From positions 1-42,409 of IMG/VR virus record IMGVR_UViG_3300044608_002225: 42,409 nt of DNA. The stretch is one strand, 5' to 3'. The notes under the pieces were generated by a model. The model was given only the letters and a program-made list of their open reading frames with translations. It ran no database searches and was not told where the DNA came from. A program made the position numbers and the translations under genes. Below, in pieces: positions 6,611 to 14,373 of the stretch; positions within the stretch are counted from its first letter, which is position 1; the number at the start of each line of letters is the position of its first letter. The stretch is from a virus.

Positions 6611-6661
6611 TGTCTCTCGATCCGTTCGGCAGCGGTCTTATCGGCGAGACCGTGTCTCTCG
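6611..6661 (+). repeat. Direct repeat TGTCTCTCG, candidate integrase arm sites
   Basis: TGTCTCTCG occurs at 6611-6619 and 6653-6661. The spacing of 42 bp is about four helical turns, both just outside the integrase stop codon. Short phased direct repeats at this place are typical of arm-type sites. Confidence 0.35.
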
Positions 6662-7615
6662 TCAATACTCTTTCCGAACATTTTTCGGATTGTGGATAAT
6701 CGGTGGAAGCAGTTCGCTCGCCTCTCGCATCTCCTCGATGCGGACGAAGTCGTAGTGCTTCTGCGTGGTCTTCGGGTCGCGGTGCCGTGCGATCATCTGC
6801 ATCGCCCGGACGGTCGCTCCCCGGCTCGCCCGTTCGGTGATTGACATCTTGCGGAACCGGTGCCACTCGCCCGGCTTGTCGGCGAGCCCGGCCCGCTCCA
6901 TGTCACGCACGAGGCTGTGATGGCTCGGGACCGACGGGAACACCATGTCGCCCGATGACCACTGCGACCACGATCGCAGCAGTCGCACCGTCTCGCGGTC
7001 GAGCGGGACGACATGCTGGAGCCCGCCCTTCGCCTGCGTCACGACCATGATCGCCGCAGGCAGGTCGATGTCCGCCCACCGCTGGACGCGTGCCTCCGTG
7101 TGTCGCAGCCCGGTCCTCGCCAGGAACGCGTAGAAGTTCGATCGCAGCGGGCCGAACCGTGCGGCCCTTCCGTCGGTCGCCTCGACCTCTGCGGTGCTCC
7201 TGACGAGCCGCCTGACCTCGTCCAGCGTGAAGGGATCGCATCCCCGGGTGAACGGCACGCGCGGCAGCTTCAGACCGCGAAGCGGATTCGACGCAAGCCG
7301 CTCGACGGACACCAGCCAGTCGGCGAACGCCCTCAGCGCCGCGGCGTCGTTGAGTTGCGTTTTCCGCCCCGTCCCCTTGGCGGACCGGTCGGCGAGGAAA
7401 CGCATCACAGCGATCGGGCGGAGATCCTCGACCGTCGTCGCGCCGGAATGCTCGATGAACCACGCGATGACCCGCTCGACGCGGCGACAGTGATCCCGCG
7501 CGTATCCGAGCCGGTCTCGGATATCGCTCAGGTGCTCCGCGGCATCGCGGATGATGCCACCGCCGCTGTTCGTGAGTCTGACCATCGCAGGTAGGGCACT
7601 CGCCCAAGCCTGCAA
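6662..7615 (-). CDS. int: Tyrosine recombinase (phage integrase)
   Basis: 317 residues from TTG 7615 (307 from ATG 7585; the start is uncertain because neither has a strong ribosome-binding site). Numbered from the TTG, the catalytic set is complete: Arg171 in T-G-L-R-H-T-E-A-R, Lys196 in the beta-hairpin, H252-x-x-R255, His278 and Tyr288 in H-Y-D. The N-terminal half is an SAM-like core-binding domain. It should recombine attP at 6466 with a host tRNA/ssrA end. It lies last in the late-direction gene run, next to an HTH gene that may be its directionality factor. A dyad operator overlaps the TTG. Confidence 0.9.
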   Translation of the reverse strand: MQAWASALPAMVRLTNSGGGIIRDAAEHLSDIRDRLGYARDHCRRVERVIAWFIEHSGATTVEDLRPIAVMRFLADRSAKGTGRKTQLNDAAALRAFADWLVSVERLASNPLRGLKLPRVPFTRGCDPFTLDEVRRLVRSTAEVEATDGRAARFGPLRSNFYAFLARTGLRHTEARVQRWADIDLPAAIMVVTQAKGGLQHVVPLDRETVRLLRSWSQWSSGDMVFPSVPSHHSLVRDMERAGLADKPGEWHRFRKMSITERASRGATVRAMQMIARHRDPKTTQKHYDFVRIEEMREASELLPPIIHNPKNVRKEY

Positions 7616-7633
7616 CTATTCCAGATATGGAAC
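7613..7633 (-). promoter_or_regulatory. Operator-like dyad, copy 2 (at integrase start)
   Basis: On the minus strand the core is TTCCATATCTGGAA followed by TAGTTG, matching 19 of 21 bases of the copy at 560-580. It covers the possible TTG start of int and lies 28-48 nt upstream of the ATG alternative, where a repressor would block int expression. Confidence 0.5.
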
Positions 7634-7647
7634 CAGCGACAAACGGT

Positions 7648-7842
7648 CTACTTCGCCCTTTTGCCGAAGTTCGGATTACCGGTCGGTCCGGGCTTGAGCC
7701 GGACGACATCGCCGCGGCTGAACACACGGGCGCTGCCCACGAACTTCCCGACGCCCCGCCGCTTGGCGATCGCGTTGACTCGCCGCTGGGTGATGCCGAG
7801 CATCTCAGCCATCTCCCGCGAACTGTAGAGCGTCTCGGCCAT
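7648..7842 (-). CDS. Small HTH protein, candidate excisionase (Xis)
   Basis: 64 residues. Y-S-S-R-E-M-A-E-M-L-G-I-T-Q-R-R-V-N-A-I-A-K-R-R-G is a MerR/AlpA-type helix-turn-helix, followed by a short wing (F-S-R-G-D-V-V-R-L-K) and a basic tail. Proteins of this size next to int are often excisionases or integrase regulators; that role is inferred from position. ATG 7842 begins 4 nt after the previous stop. Confidence 0.6.
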   Translation of the reverse strand: MAETLYSSREMAEMLGITQRRVNAIAKRRGVGKFVGSARVFSRGDVVRLKPGPTGNPNFGKRAK

Positions 7843-7846
7843 CGCC

Positions 7847-8419
7847 CTATTGTGCCCGATTCGGTCGCGGTTGCAACGGGACAATGCGAGGCTTCAGCCA
7901 TCGCGAGCACTCGGCAAGTGCAGCGGACGCGATTCCGCGCGCCTGAACGCTGATTCCGGCGATCGCGCGACGCCAAGAGCCCCACGATCCAGTGGACTCC
8001 CCCCATTTTCCGAGCGGGCACGCGACCGCTGGCATCGTCAGCTTCACATCGAGCGTCGCACGCTGCCGAGTGCCGCAACCGCACGAGTTGCACCAGCCGA
8101 GCGATTGGCCGGACGGATCAGGCATCCGCTTCGGGCAGTCGTGACACTGGCGGACACGCTCGTGCAGAACGGGCAGCGACACCGGGCCCTGACGCATCAG
8201 TGACGCCTCGGCACGAGCCCAATCAATGGCGCTCGCCTTCTTCGCGACCTCCTGCGACTCGCGACGCATGTCGACGAGCTCGCCCGTGCGGATGTCCACT
8301 TGCGTGTGGCATTCCGCGTCCGAAACCCGCTCCCATCGCGGCAGCGGCTTCTCGTCGCGCCAGACCATGCGCACGGTCTGGCCTTCCTTGTTCGTCCGCT
8401 GGTAGATCCCGCAGGTCAT
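7847..8419 (-). CDS. Cys-containing hypothetical protein
   Basis: 190 residues from ATG 8419, which overlaps the stop of the Cys-rich gene (ATGA). A central cluster C-H-D-C-P-K-R, W-C-N-S-C-G-C-G-T and A-C-P-L-G-K-W looks like a zinc or disulfide knot; the N-terminal part is charged and helical. I recognise no named family. Coupling to the Cys-rich gene suggests they work together, perhaps in the virion or at lysis. Confidence 0.6.
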   Translation of the reverse strand: MTCGIYQRTNKEGQTVRMVWRDEKPLPRWERVSDAECHTQVDIRTGELVDMRRESQEVAKKASAIDWARAEASLMRQGPVSLPVLHERVRQCHDCPKRMPDPSGQSLGWCNSCGCGTRQRATLDVKLTMPAVACPLGKWGESTGSWGSWRRAIAGISVQARGIASAALAECSRWLKPRIVPLQPRPNRAQ

Positions 8420-9564
8420 GGCACGCACTCTCCGCGCGGGACATCGCCCGCCGCTGGCGTAAGGGGGCAGTCCGGAAGGTCCGGTCCGGGGTCGGCCGGG
8501 TCGCTTCGCTTGCGGGCACGGCATCCGTACGCCGGCGAATCGTCCCACACGCAGTCGAAGTCCTGCTTCCGCTCGAGCGTGATGACGCTGATCCCGTCGA
8601 ACTCGCACACATAGTCCTCGACGCAGCAGTCGGTGGACTGATTCACCACGCGATAGCGATAGCAACACTTGACCAGCCCGTCGCAGTCGGTCAGGTAGAA
8701 GGTACTCGTAGGAACGCAGCCCGGAATGAACGGGCTCAGGACGACGCAATCGGCGTTCGTCGTCGGGTATCCGTTGATGTCGTACTCGACGGTGCACGGG
8801 AAAATGCAGACGCCCGGGTCTTCGCCCTCGCACGGTTCCGACGAGCACTCGCACGGATTCTGCCATCCGAGCCCCGCCTGGTTCGTGCAGGTGCACGCCG
8901 TCGAGCCGATGCAGTTGATGCAGGGTCCGTTGTCGACATCGCCCGGGCAGGTGCCTGCGCATGTCCATTCCCAACCGGGCGCCGTCGCCGCGGGCAGGTA
9001 GAACGGACTGCCGAGCGCATCGACGAACCGGCACGGCTCGACGCTGTCCGGCCGCCAGTCGCTCGGCGTCGCGCACACATCCTCGATGACCCGGCAGCCC
9101 GCGCAGACCCATCGGATCTCCAGCGGGTAGTTGCACGCGGTCGGCGTGCCTGGCGGGAAGTTGCTGTTCCCGTTCAGCGTGAACTGGTAGTAGGGATGGC
9201 AGTAGCAGAACCCGTCGTCGGGGTTCGTGCGGTAGACGACGAGCCCGTCGCACGGCGTCGCGGTGCACTCGTACTCGACCCACAGGTCGGGCTGGTCGCT
9301 GCACTCGATCGTGTAGCAGCACCGCTTCGGATAGGTGATCTCGGGCGGGCACGAAGCCCCGTCGCACGATGCGGTGAACGGAGCGCCGGAGCAGGCCATC
9401 GCGTTCGAGAACATCGCGACCTTATCGAACGCCGGACGCGGGAAGGTCAGCCGCAGGACATCGCCCAGCCGATAGCAGCAGCCACCGGCATCGCCCTGCG
9501 GACCCTTCCAGCACTGGCAGCACGGCTCGCCGCCGGCGCAGCAGCATTGCGTATGGGCTGGCAT
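8416..9564 (-). CDS. Extremely cysteine-rich protein, probable virion or surface component
   Basis: 382 residues, of which I count about 46 cysteines (12%). They come in pairs and short clusters throughout (QCCCAGG, PCCQC, GGCCY, CTCTN, KCCYRY, DCCVED), alternating with aromatic, Thr/Asn/Pro-rich beta-like segments. There is no signal peptide. Such a content suggests disulfide knots formed after release, or many metal sites. Its start is coupled to the 60-residue gene upstream and its end to the Cys-containing 190-residue gene. The family is not recognised; a tail-tip or receptor-binding role is only a guess. Confidence 0.65.
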   Translation of the reverse strand: MPAHTQCCCAGGEPCCQCWKGPQGDAGGCCYRLGDVLRLTFPRPAFDKVAMFSNAMACSGAPFTASCDGASCPPEITYPKRCCYTIECSDQPDLWVEYECTATPCDGLVVYRTNPDDGFCYCHPYYQFTLNGNSNFPPGTPTACNYPLEIRWVCAGCRVIEDVCATPSDWRPDSVEPCRFVDALGSPFYLPAATAPGWEWTCAGTCPGDVDNGPCINCIGSTACTCTNQAGLGWQNPCECSSEPCEGEDPGVCIFPCTVEYDINGYPTTNADCVVLSPFIPGCVPTSTFYLTDCDGLVKCCYRYRVVNQSTDCCVEDYVCEFDGISVITLERKQDFDCVWDDSPAYGCRARKRSDPADPGPDLPDCPLTPAAGDVPRGECVP

Positions 9565-9746
9565 CAGTCGCCGTTGCCGGAAGTGACGCCCTTCACATAG
9601 GCGTCGAACTTGCCGCGGCTGATCTCCTCGATCGCCTTCTTCTGCGCAAGCTGATCGGGCGTCAGGTCAGACTCCTTGAACGACGCGATCACCTTGGCGA
9701 TTCCGTTGAGTGCGGCGAATGCTGCCGCGATCGTGACAGGGTCCAT
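9564..9746 (-). CDS. Small hypothetical protein
   Basis: 60 residues: a hydrophobic N-terminal helix (I-A-A-A-F-A-A-L-N-G-I-A-K-V-I-A-S-F) then a charged helix with K-K-A-I-E-E-I-S-R-G-K-F. Overlaps both neighbours by one base (TGATG). Probably part of the lysis-associated group by position; no family recognised. Confidence 0.6.
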   Translation of the reverse strand: MDPVTIAAAFAALNGIAKVIASFKESDLTPDQLAQKKAIEEISRGKFDAYVKGVTSGNGD

Positions 9747-10075
9747 CACTTCACCCCTTTCGGCTTGCCGTAAAGCTCGGCGATCGAGGTCAGCCCGGCC
9801 TCGGCGATCGCCATGTACTCGTCGAATGTCTTTCCGCCGTCCGGAAGCTGCGTGTAGGCGACATCGAGGGCCCCGCGCGTGGCGAGGTCGACCCGGTGGA
9901 TCTCGACGAGGTCGTCGGTCGTGATCGCGCCGCCCTGGTGCAGCTTCATCGACACCTCGCGGGCGGTCTGTGCGGCCGTGGTCGCCGCGTCCCATCGCTG
10001 CGTCGGCGTCGTCCCGCAGCCGATCATGCCCACGATGAGGGCAAGCATGCTCAGTACCATCGTCACTCGCTTCAT
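9746..10075 (-). CDS. Lipoprotein, candidate o-spanin-like
   Basis: 109 residues with a lipoprotein signal: basic MKR, hydrophobic core, and lipobox M-I-G-C with Cys20. The mature part is helical (Q-R-W-D-A-A-T-T-A-A-Q-T-A-R-E-V). It follows, in order, a TM-plus-coiled-coil protein and a two-TM protein, all joined by ATGA overlaps, an order resembling spanin/holin cassettes. The lysis role rests on this context, not on homology I can verify. Confidence 0.6.
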   Translation of the reverse strand: MKRVTMVLSMLALIVGMIGCGTTPTQRWDAATTAAQTAREVSMKLHQGGAITTDDLVEIHRVDLATRGALDVAYTQLPDGGKTFDEYMAIAEAGLTSIAELYGKPKGVK

Positions 10076-10317
10076 TGCTTCGTCTCCTTTGCTCCGACAT
10101 CCTCGGAGGTCTTGTCCCCATCCTTCGCGAAGAGCCCGCCGACCGCGAGCCCGAGTCCGACGGTCGCGAACATCCACTGGGTCTCGGTCGGCTCGGTGCC
10201 GTGCCAAAGCGGCTTGCCGACTGCGAGCAGCACGAGCGCGGCGCCGAAGACGGCACCGCTGAAGGTCGTCCGCTTTGATCGCATCGAAACGATGAGGGAT
10301 TGCATGGCGGATCTCAT
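10072..10317 (-). CDS. Two-TM small membrane protein, candidate holin
   Basis: 81 residues with two hydrophobic segments (about 20-36 and 48-64) joined by a short polar turn, and a charged C-terminal tail ending K-E-T-K-Q. Length and topology suit a class II holin. ATG 10317 overlaps the upstream stop, and its stop overlaps the lipoprotein ATG. No endolysin is seen beside it, which weakens the call. Confidence 0.5.
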   Translation of the reverse strand: MRSAMQSLIVSMRSKRTTFSGAVFGAALVLLAVGKPLWHGTEPTETQWMFATVGLGLAVGGLFAKDGDKTSEDVGAKETKQ

Positions 10318-10658
10318 GGCTGCGCGGCTCCCTTCTCGATGCGGTCGATCCGTTCGGCGACCCACTTCAGCCGCTCGTCGGACCGGATTTGCTGTTCGCG
10401 GAGGTCGGTGAGTTGCGACTTCAGCGAGATCGTCGATGCGTCGAAGCTCGCCCGCATGTCGTCGATCGACTTCGTCAGCTTCTCGTTGGTCTCGATCGCC
10501 GAGGTGATCTTGGTGTACAGGACGCCAGCGGTCACGCTTGCCCCGATCACGACGCCGCACATGCCGAGCGCGACCATGACCGGCACCCGCCAGGTGGTGA
10601 TGTCTCTCGAGGCGGGGGTCACCGCTTTTCTCCTTCGTCGTTTGAGCTTCGTCGGCAC
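10314..10658 (-). CDS. Membrane-anchored coiled-coil protein (i-spanin/XhlA-like)
   Basis: 114 residues: basic N-terminus, one TM segment (about 24-47), then a long heptad-like helix (about 50-108) with L-T-K-S-I-D-D-M-R-A-S-F and L-R-E-Q-Q-I-R-S-D-E-R-L. This shape is shared by Rz-type inner-membrane spanins and XhlA-like proteins. The start is a GTG at 10658. It heads the small-membrane-protein cluster. Confidence 0.55.
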   Translation of the reverse strand: MPTKLKRRRRKAVTPASRDITTWRVPVMVALGMCGVVIGASVTAGVLYTKITSAIETNEKLTKSIDDMRASFDASTISLKSQLTDLREQQIRSDERLKWVAERIDRIEKGAAQP

Positions 10659-10694
10659 GGGCTATTCATGGCATGAAATCCTCATCCGTGAGCG

Positions 10695-11267
10695 TCATTC
10701 CGGCCACTCGGCGAGAAACAGTGCAAGGTCATCGGCACCGACTGCGCCGCTCGCGTCGAGGTCCGGGGCCAGCGACGCCGAGCCCCACGAGCCGAGCAGG
10801 ATTCCGAGATCGGACTGGCCCACCGATCCGTCGCCGTCGAGGTCCGCCGGGTCGCACGGAGCCACCTTCGCCGTCCATGTCGCGACATCGCCTGCGGCCA
10901 CGCTGAACGCGAACGCGTCGCGGATCGGAGCGTCGGGCCTCTTGGAGTCGAACCGCTGGCCCAGCACCTCTCCGGCTGGCTTCGACACCACGCGGCCCTG
11001 CGATTCGCCCAACGCCGTCACGAGCCTGCACGGACTGCGGAACGCCTTCTGCCCGGCGAGGAGCAGCGAGAGCGTCCCGGTCAGCGTCGTGCCGCTCGTG
11101 TTCTCGATGCGGACCGTCCACACGCCGAGATCGGGATCGGCGACGACGCCGAGCCGCATCTGCGACGAGTTGATCTCCGTCGCCCACCCCGAGACGGGAA
11201 TCGCCGCATTGGTCTGCCAGCCGCCGCTCTTCGCCGCGTAGCCGACGATCATCGCGTTCTGGCTCAT
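10695..11267 (-). CDS. Tail-associated protein with C-terminal dockerin-like repeat pair
   Basis: 190 residues. The N-terminal part (to about 135) is beta-rich, with G-Y-A-A-K-S-G-G-W, V-W-T-V-R-I-E-N-T-S-G-T and A-G-Q-K-A-F. The C-terminus has two calcium-loop helices: D-L-D-G-D-G-S-V-G-Q-S-D-L-G-I-L-L and D-L-D-A-S-G-A-V-G-A-D-D-L-A-L-F-L, the dockerin type I pattern common on exported planctomycete proteins. It follows the SGNH tail gene with ATGA overlap. It may attach to the fibre or capture a host cohesin-like surface protein. The host clue is strong; the mechanism is inferred. Confidence 0.7.
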   Translation of the reverse strand: MSQNAMIVGYAAKSGGWQTNAAIPVSGWATEINSSQMRLGVVADPDLGVWTVRIENTSGTTLTGTLSLLLAGQKAFRSPCRLVTALGESQGRVVSKPAGEVLGQRFDSKRPDAPIRDAFAFSVAAGDVATWTAKVAPCDPADLDGDGSVGQSDLGILLGSWGSASLAPDLDASGAVGADDLALFLAEWPE

Positions 11268-13813
11268 CCGCCACCCCCGAATCCGGAGCGACCGCCCGAC
11301 GCCTGCACCGTGCCGTCGTTGGCGTTCACCCCGTAGGTGTTCTCACTGGCCTCGGCCGCGAAGTGCGCGGCGGCCATGTAGTCGAGCGCCGTCGCGGAGT
11401 CCGGGTGCAGCCCGTCGCCCGCCATCGTGATCGAGCCCGCAGGCATGAACGCGGGAGGGCGAAGCATCGCGACATTGGTGTCCGACGCCACCTCCGACCG
11501 CACGCGGTGCTCGAGGTTCTGCCACACCTGGCCCATCGTGACGCGGCGGAACCGGGCGTCCCAGCCGTTCAGGACGACACCGGCATTCTGGCCGTTGATG
11601 CCCTCCAGCAGGATGATCCGGCCCGAGCGGGCGATGAACCAATCGACGAGCAGCTTCTTGTTGTCGGACAGCGTCTTCGCCTGCGAGACCGCCGATGTGT
11701 AGGTCGTCGTGTTCGTCGTGTCGTTGACATCGAAGCACATGCAGACCGCCTTCGGATTCGGCATCAGCAGGCAGTTCGGCAGGATGTTCGTCAGGAGTTC
11801 CGTGAGCCGACCGCCGCTCCGCGCGAGGTTGACGAGCGGATGGATGCGGTCGAAGAAGTTGTCCTGAAGCGGATGCCCGAACCGGTAGTGCGGTGCGATC
11901 GCCTCGGAGTCGTAGCGGTTCGGCATGTGCTGCGCGAGCCGGTTCGCGAGGCAGTGGATCTCGGGCGCTCCGAGGTTCACCGATCCGTCGGCCGTCGCGC
12001 TCGGGATCGCCTCGACGACGACGATCGTCGTGTCGGTCGCGGACGCCACCGTGTACCAGCCGTTATTCCCGGTCGCGCCGGAGATGAGCACCGAATCGCC
12101 CGGAACCGGACGACGGGTGCGGCTCGCGCCGGACTGCATCGTGGCGACGGTGAAGGTCTTCGTGCCCTGGTTGACGCCGGAGATCGCGAAGGTGTTCGCG
12201 GCCGACGCGGCGGAGGTGAAGCTGTCGCCCACCGTGACGGTGTACTCGGCGTGCACCGAGACAGAGCCCGCCCGCACGCACATGGCGTTGATGTTGCGGC
12301 CGGACACCTGCGGCTTCCCGATCGCCGTGTTCGCGACATAGGTGTTCGCGGAGGTGTAGACGCGGCAGAGCGTCGTGTCGGCGAGGCTGTCCGTCGTCTG
12401 GTTGACGAGCGTCACCCGCGTCTCTCCGGCCTTGATCGAAAGGACGATCTGCCACCGCTTCTTCTCGGGCAGCGCCGTCCGGCCCGTCAGCGTCGAGACT
12501 CCGTTGATCGAGAAGGAGCCCGTGCCGCTGTCGTCGAAAACGACCTCGGCGATGTTCGCGGAGTCGGCCGCGTTGCGGATGCGATAGGCCGCGCGACCGC
12601 CGTTCGGGAAGACGGTGTTCAGCGAGATGTGAACCCAGCCGCCAGTTCCGAACGGGTTCGCCGTCACGCCGTCCCACACCGGCGGAAGCTCGATCATCTG
12701 CTCCTCGTTGGCGTCGCCCGCCAGCGGAAGCTCCATGATGCCGGGGAACACGCCACCGGCGTTGATCGTGCGGCCGAAGGTCGGAGCGGTCGGCGTGCCG
12801 GTCACCGTCGTGATCGTGACGGGATAGACCGGGGCGAGCATCGGCCAGAGCCGACGAAGGTCGAGCCCGAGCGCGGTGTTCCGCTGCCAGCAGTCGATGA
12901 GCGCGTTCGGCAGGTCCGCTTCCGGAACCGCCTGAATCTTGAGCGGGGCACACCAGCGGAACTGCACGCCGGTGCGAGCGGTCGTCCAGCCGGAGAGGAG
13001 CGACGCCCAATGCTGGAGCCGCCAGTTGGTCGTGATCCAGAGATTGACTCCGGTCGCCCGCGAGATGAGCGTCTTCCCGAGATACCAGCGGATCTCGCCG
13101 TCGTTCGATCCGCTCGTCGTCGAGCGGCGAATCCAGACCTGCAGCGGATACCATTCGTTGAACGGGATGTGGCCGTACGGCGCGCCCTGATTCGACGCAA
13201 GCCAGTCCTCGCTCTGCGAGACATAGCCGCCGTTCGCGATGAGGTTGCCGGGCCGGAATCCGCCGGAGTTCGTCGGATTGATGCGAAGCTGGCCGAACGG
13301 CGAGCCCACAGCGTTCACGACCTCGTGAATCGACTGCATGCCCGGCGCGTTCGCCGGCGTGATCGTGGGCTCGGCCGTGTGCTGAATCGTCGAAGGGTCG
13401 GTGTAGATTTGGAAGCCGACGGTGAAGAGGTAACCGCCCTCAAAGTCGATCTCGGCCTGACCTGCTCCGTCGGTCAGCACGCTGTTGAGCGTGTCGGCCT
13501 CGCTGTCCGAGATCATCGAGAAGCGTCGGCTCGTCACCGCCTGTGGGCACTCGACGAAGCCCGGACCGGTCGCCCAGTGCGGCTTCGCGTCGGCGCCCGT
13601 GCCCCACGGCTTGAATGTGCCGCGGTCCGATGCCGTCGTGATGTTGACCGCCGAGACGCCGCCGCCGTCCGTGCCGACGAAGAGGATGCCGGAGTTGGCG
13701 AAGCTCGGGTTGCCACTGGTCGGCCATGTCACATTGCGGCCGGTGCCGACATTGACCATGCCCGCCTCGCCGCCCGCCGTGCCCGTCACGATGAACTTGT
13801 CGGTGATAGCCAT
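11264..13813 (-). CDS. Tail fibre/receptor-binding protein with SGNH esterase-like domain
   Basis: 849 residues. Residues 1-515 are beta-rich, with aromatic lectin-like stretches (Y-P-L-Q-V-W-I-R-R, W-R-L-Q-H-W-A). The C-terminal part carries SGNH blocks: G-D-S (529-531), S-G-G near 666-668, V-N-D (696-698) and D-G-L-H (800-803). About 80 residues of a Thr/Gly/Val-rich beta domain (about 538-612) are inserted just after the catalytic Ser block. SGNH enzymes remove ester or acetyl groups from glycans, suiting a depolymerase or deacetylase that opens the host surface. It ends in a Gly-rich tail. Neighbours are other fibre genes. Confidence 0.75.
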   Translation of the reverse strand: MAITDKFIVTGTAGGEAGMVNVGTGRNVTWPTSGNPSFANSGILFVGTDGGGVSAVNITTASDRGTFKPWGTGADAKPHWATGPGFVECPQAVTSRRFSMISDSEADTLNSVLTDGAGQAEIDFEGGYLFTVGFQIYTDPSTIQHTAEPTITPANAPGMQSIHEVVNAVGSPFGQLRINPTNSGGFRPGNLIANGGYVSQSEDWLASNQGAPYGHIPFNEWYPLQVWIRRSTTSGSNDGEIRWYLGKTLISRATGVNLWITTNWRLQHWASLLSGWTTARTGVQFRWCAPLKIQAVPEADLPNALIDCWQRNTALGLDLRRLWPMLAPVYPVTITTVTGTPTAPTFGRTINAGGVFPGIMELPLAGDANEEQMIELPPVWDGVTANPFGTGGWVHISLNTVFPNGGRAAYRIRNAADSANIAEVVFDDSGTGSFSINGVSTLTGRTALPEKKRWQIVLSIKAGETRVTLVNQTTDSLADTTLCRVYTSANTYVANTAIGKPQVSGRNINAMCVRAGSVSVHAEYTVTVGDSFTSAASAANTFAISGVNQGTKTFTVATMQSGASRTRRPVPGDSVLISGATGNNGWYTVASATDTTIVVVEAIPSATADGSVNLGAPEIHCLANRLAQHMPNRYDSEAIAPHYRFGHPLQDNFFDRIHPLVNLARSGGRLTELLTNILPNCLLMPNPKAVCMCFDVNDTTNTTTYTSAVSQAKTLSDNKKLLVDWFIARSGRIILLEGINGQNAGVVLNGWDARFRRVTMGQVWQNLEHRVRSEVASDTNVAMLRPPAFMPAGSITMAGDGLHPDSATALDYMAAAHFAAEASENTYGVNANDGTVQASGGRSGFGGGG

Positions 13814-14370
13814 CAGCGAGCCTCCACTTCGAGCACCAGGTAGACCTCGGCGAGGTTCGACACCGTTTCGATCTCGGGCACGAACTTGTCACCGGCCGCG
13901 AAGGTCGTCGTCCAGCCGGTCAGCGTGGACGAACTTGCCTCAAGCGCCGACGAGAGCGACGGCTTCGCGCTCGCGGTGATCGTGTCCGCCGCGACGGGCA
14001 GTCCACCGCCGCTCGACTTCTTCCACACATCAAGCTGAACCGATCCGTTCACCTGTCCGGTGATCGGGACGCCAATCACTCGCCAGCCGGTGATGACTCC
14101 GGCGAACGGCGCGACGAACGCGGCGCCGCGGACTCCGGCGGCGCTGGCCTGCAGCGATGCGGTCGGCGAGTTCGACACGGCGGAAAGCTGGATCGTCCGC
14201 TTCGTCGAGATGCCGTTGAGCGTCGCGAACGGCGTGGAGCCGTCGCCGACCTTCAGCGTCCGCTCGTCGGTGATGAAGCCCGCCTGCCCGCTGTCGAGCG
14301 TCGGGTTCGCGGATGTCCAGTTCGCCCTGGTGTCCCGCTTGATCCTGATCTTTGCGTTCGTCGTTGCCAT
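13813..14370 (-). CDS. Tail protein with Mtd-type N-terminal domain
   Basis: 185 residues. Residues 7-50 (I-R-I-K-R-D-T-R-A-N-W-T-S-A-N-P, then G-Q-A-G-F-I-T-D-E, L-K-V-G-D-G-S-T-P-F) match the N-terminal domain of the major tropism determinant and similar fibre proteins, which trimerises and docks fibres. The rest is a beta domain (G-W-R-V-I-G-V-P-I-T-G, V-Q-L-D-V-W-K-K). No variable C-type lectin domain follows. Overlaps the SGNH gene by one base. Confidence 0.75.
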   Translation of the reverse strand: MATTNAKIRIKRDTRANWTSANPTLDSGQAGFITDERTLKVGDGSTPFATLNGISTKRTIQLSAVSNSPTASLQASAAGVRGAAFVAPFAGVITGWRVIGVPITGQVNGSVQLDVWKKSSGGGLPVAADTITASAKPSLSSALEASSSTLTGWTTTFAAGDKFVPEIETVSNLAEVYLVLEVEAR

Positions 14371-14373
14371 GTG

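Noticed and set aside
6673-6689. Hairpin TCCGAA/TTCGGA as integrase terminator
   Set aside because: It lies within the last codons of int and is followed by no T-run on the minus strand; a 6-bp stem there is weak evidence.
10667-10679. Palindrome TTCATGGCATGAA between two genes
   Set aside because: Short, single copy, and not placed at a clear promoter; expected by chance at this size.
13813-14370. Diversity-generating retroelement target (Mtd-like protein)
   Set aside because: Only the N-terminal docking domain is Mtd-like. No reverse transcriptase, template repeat or variable lectin domain is visible.
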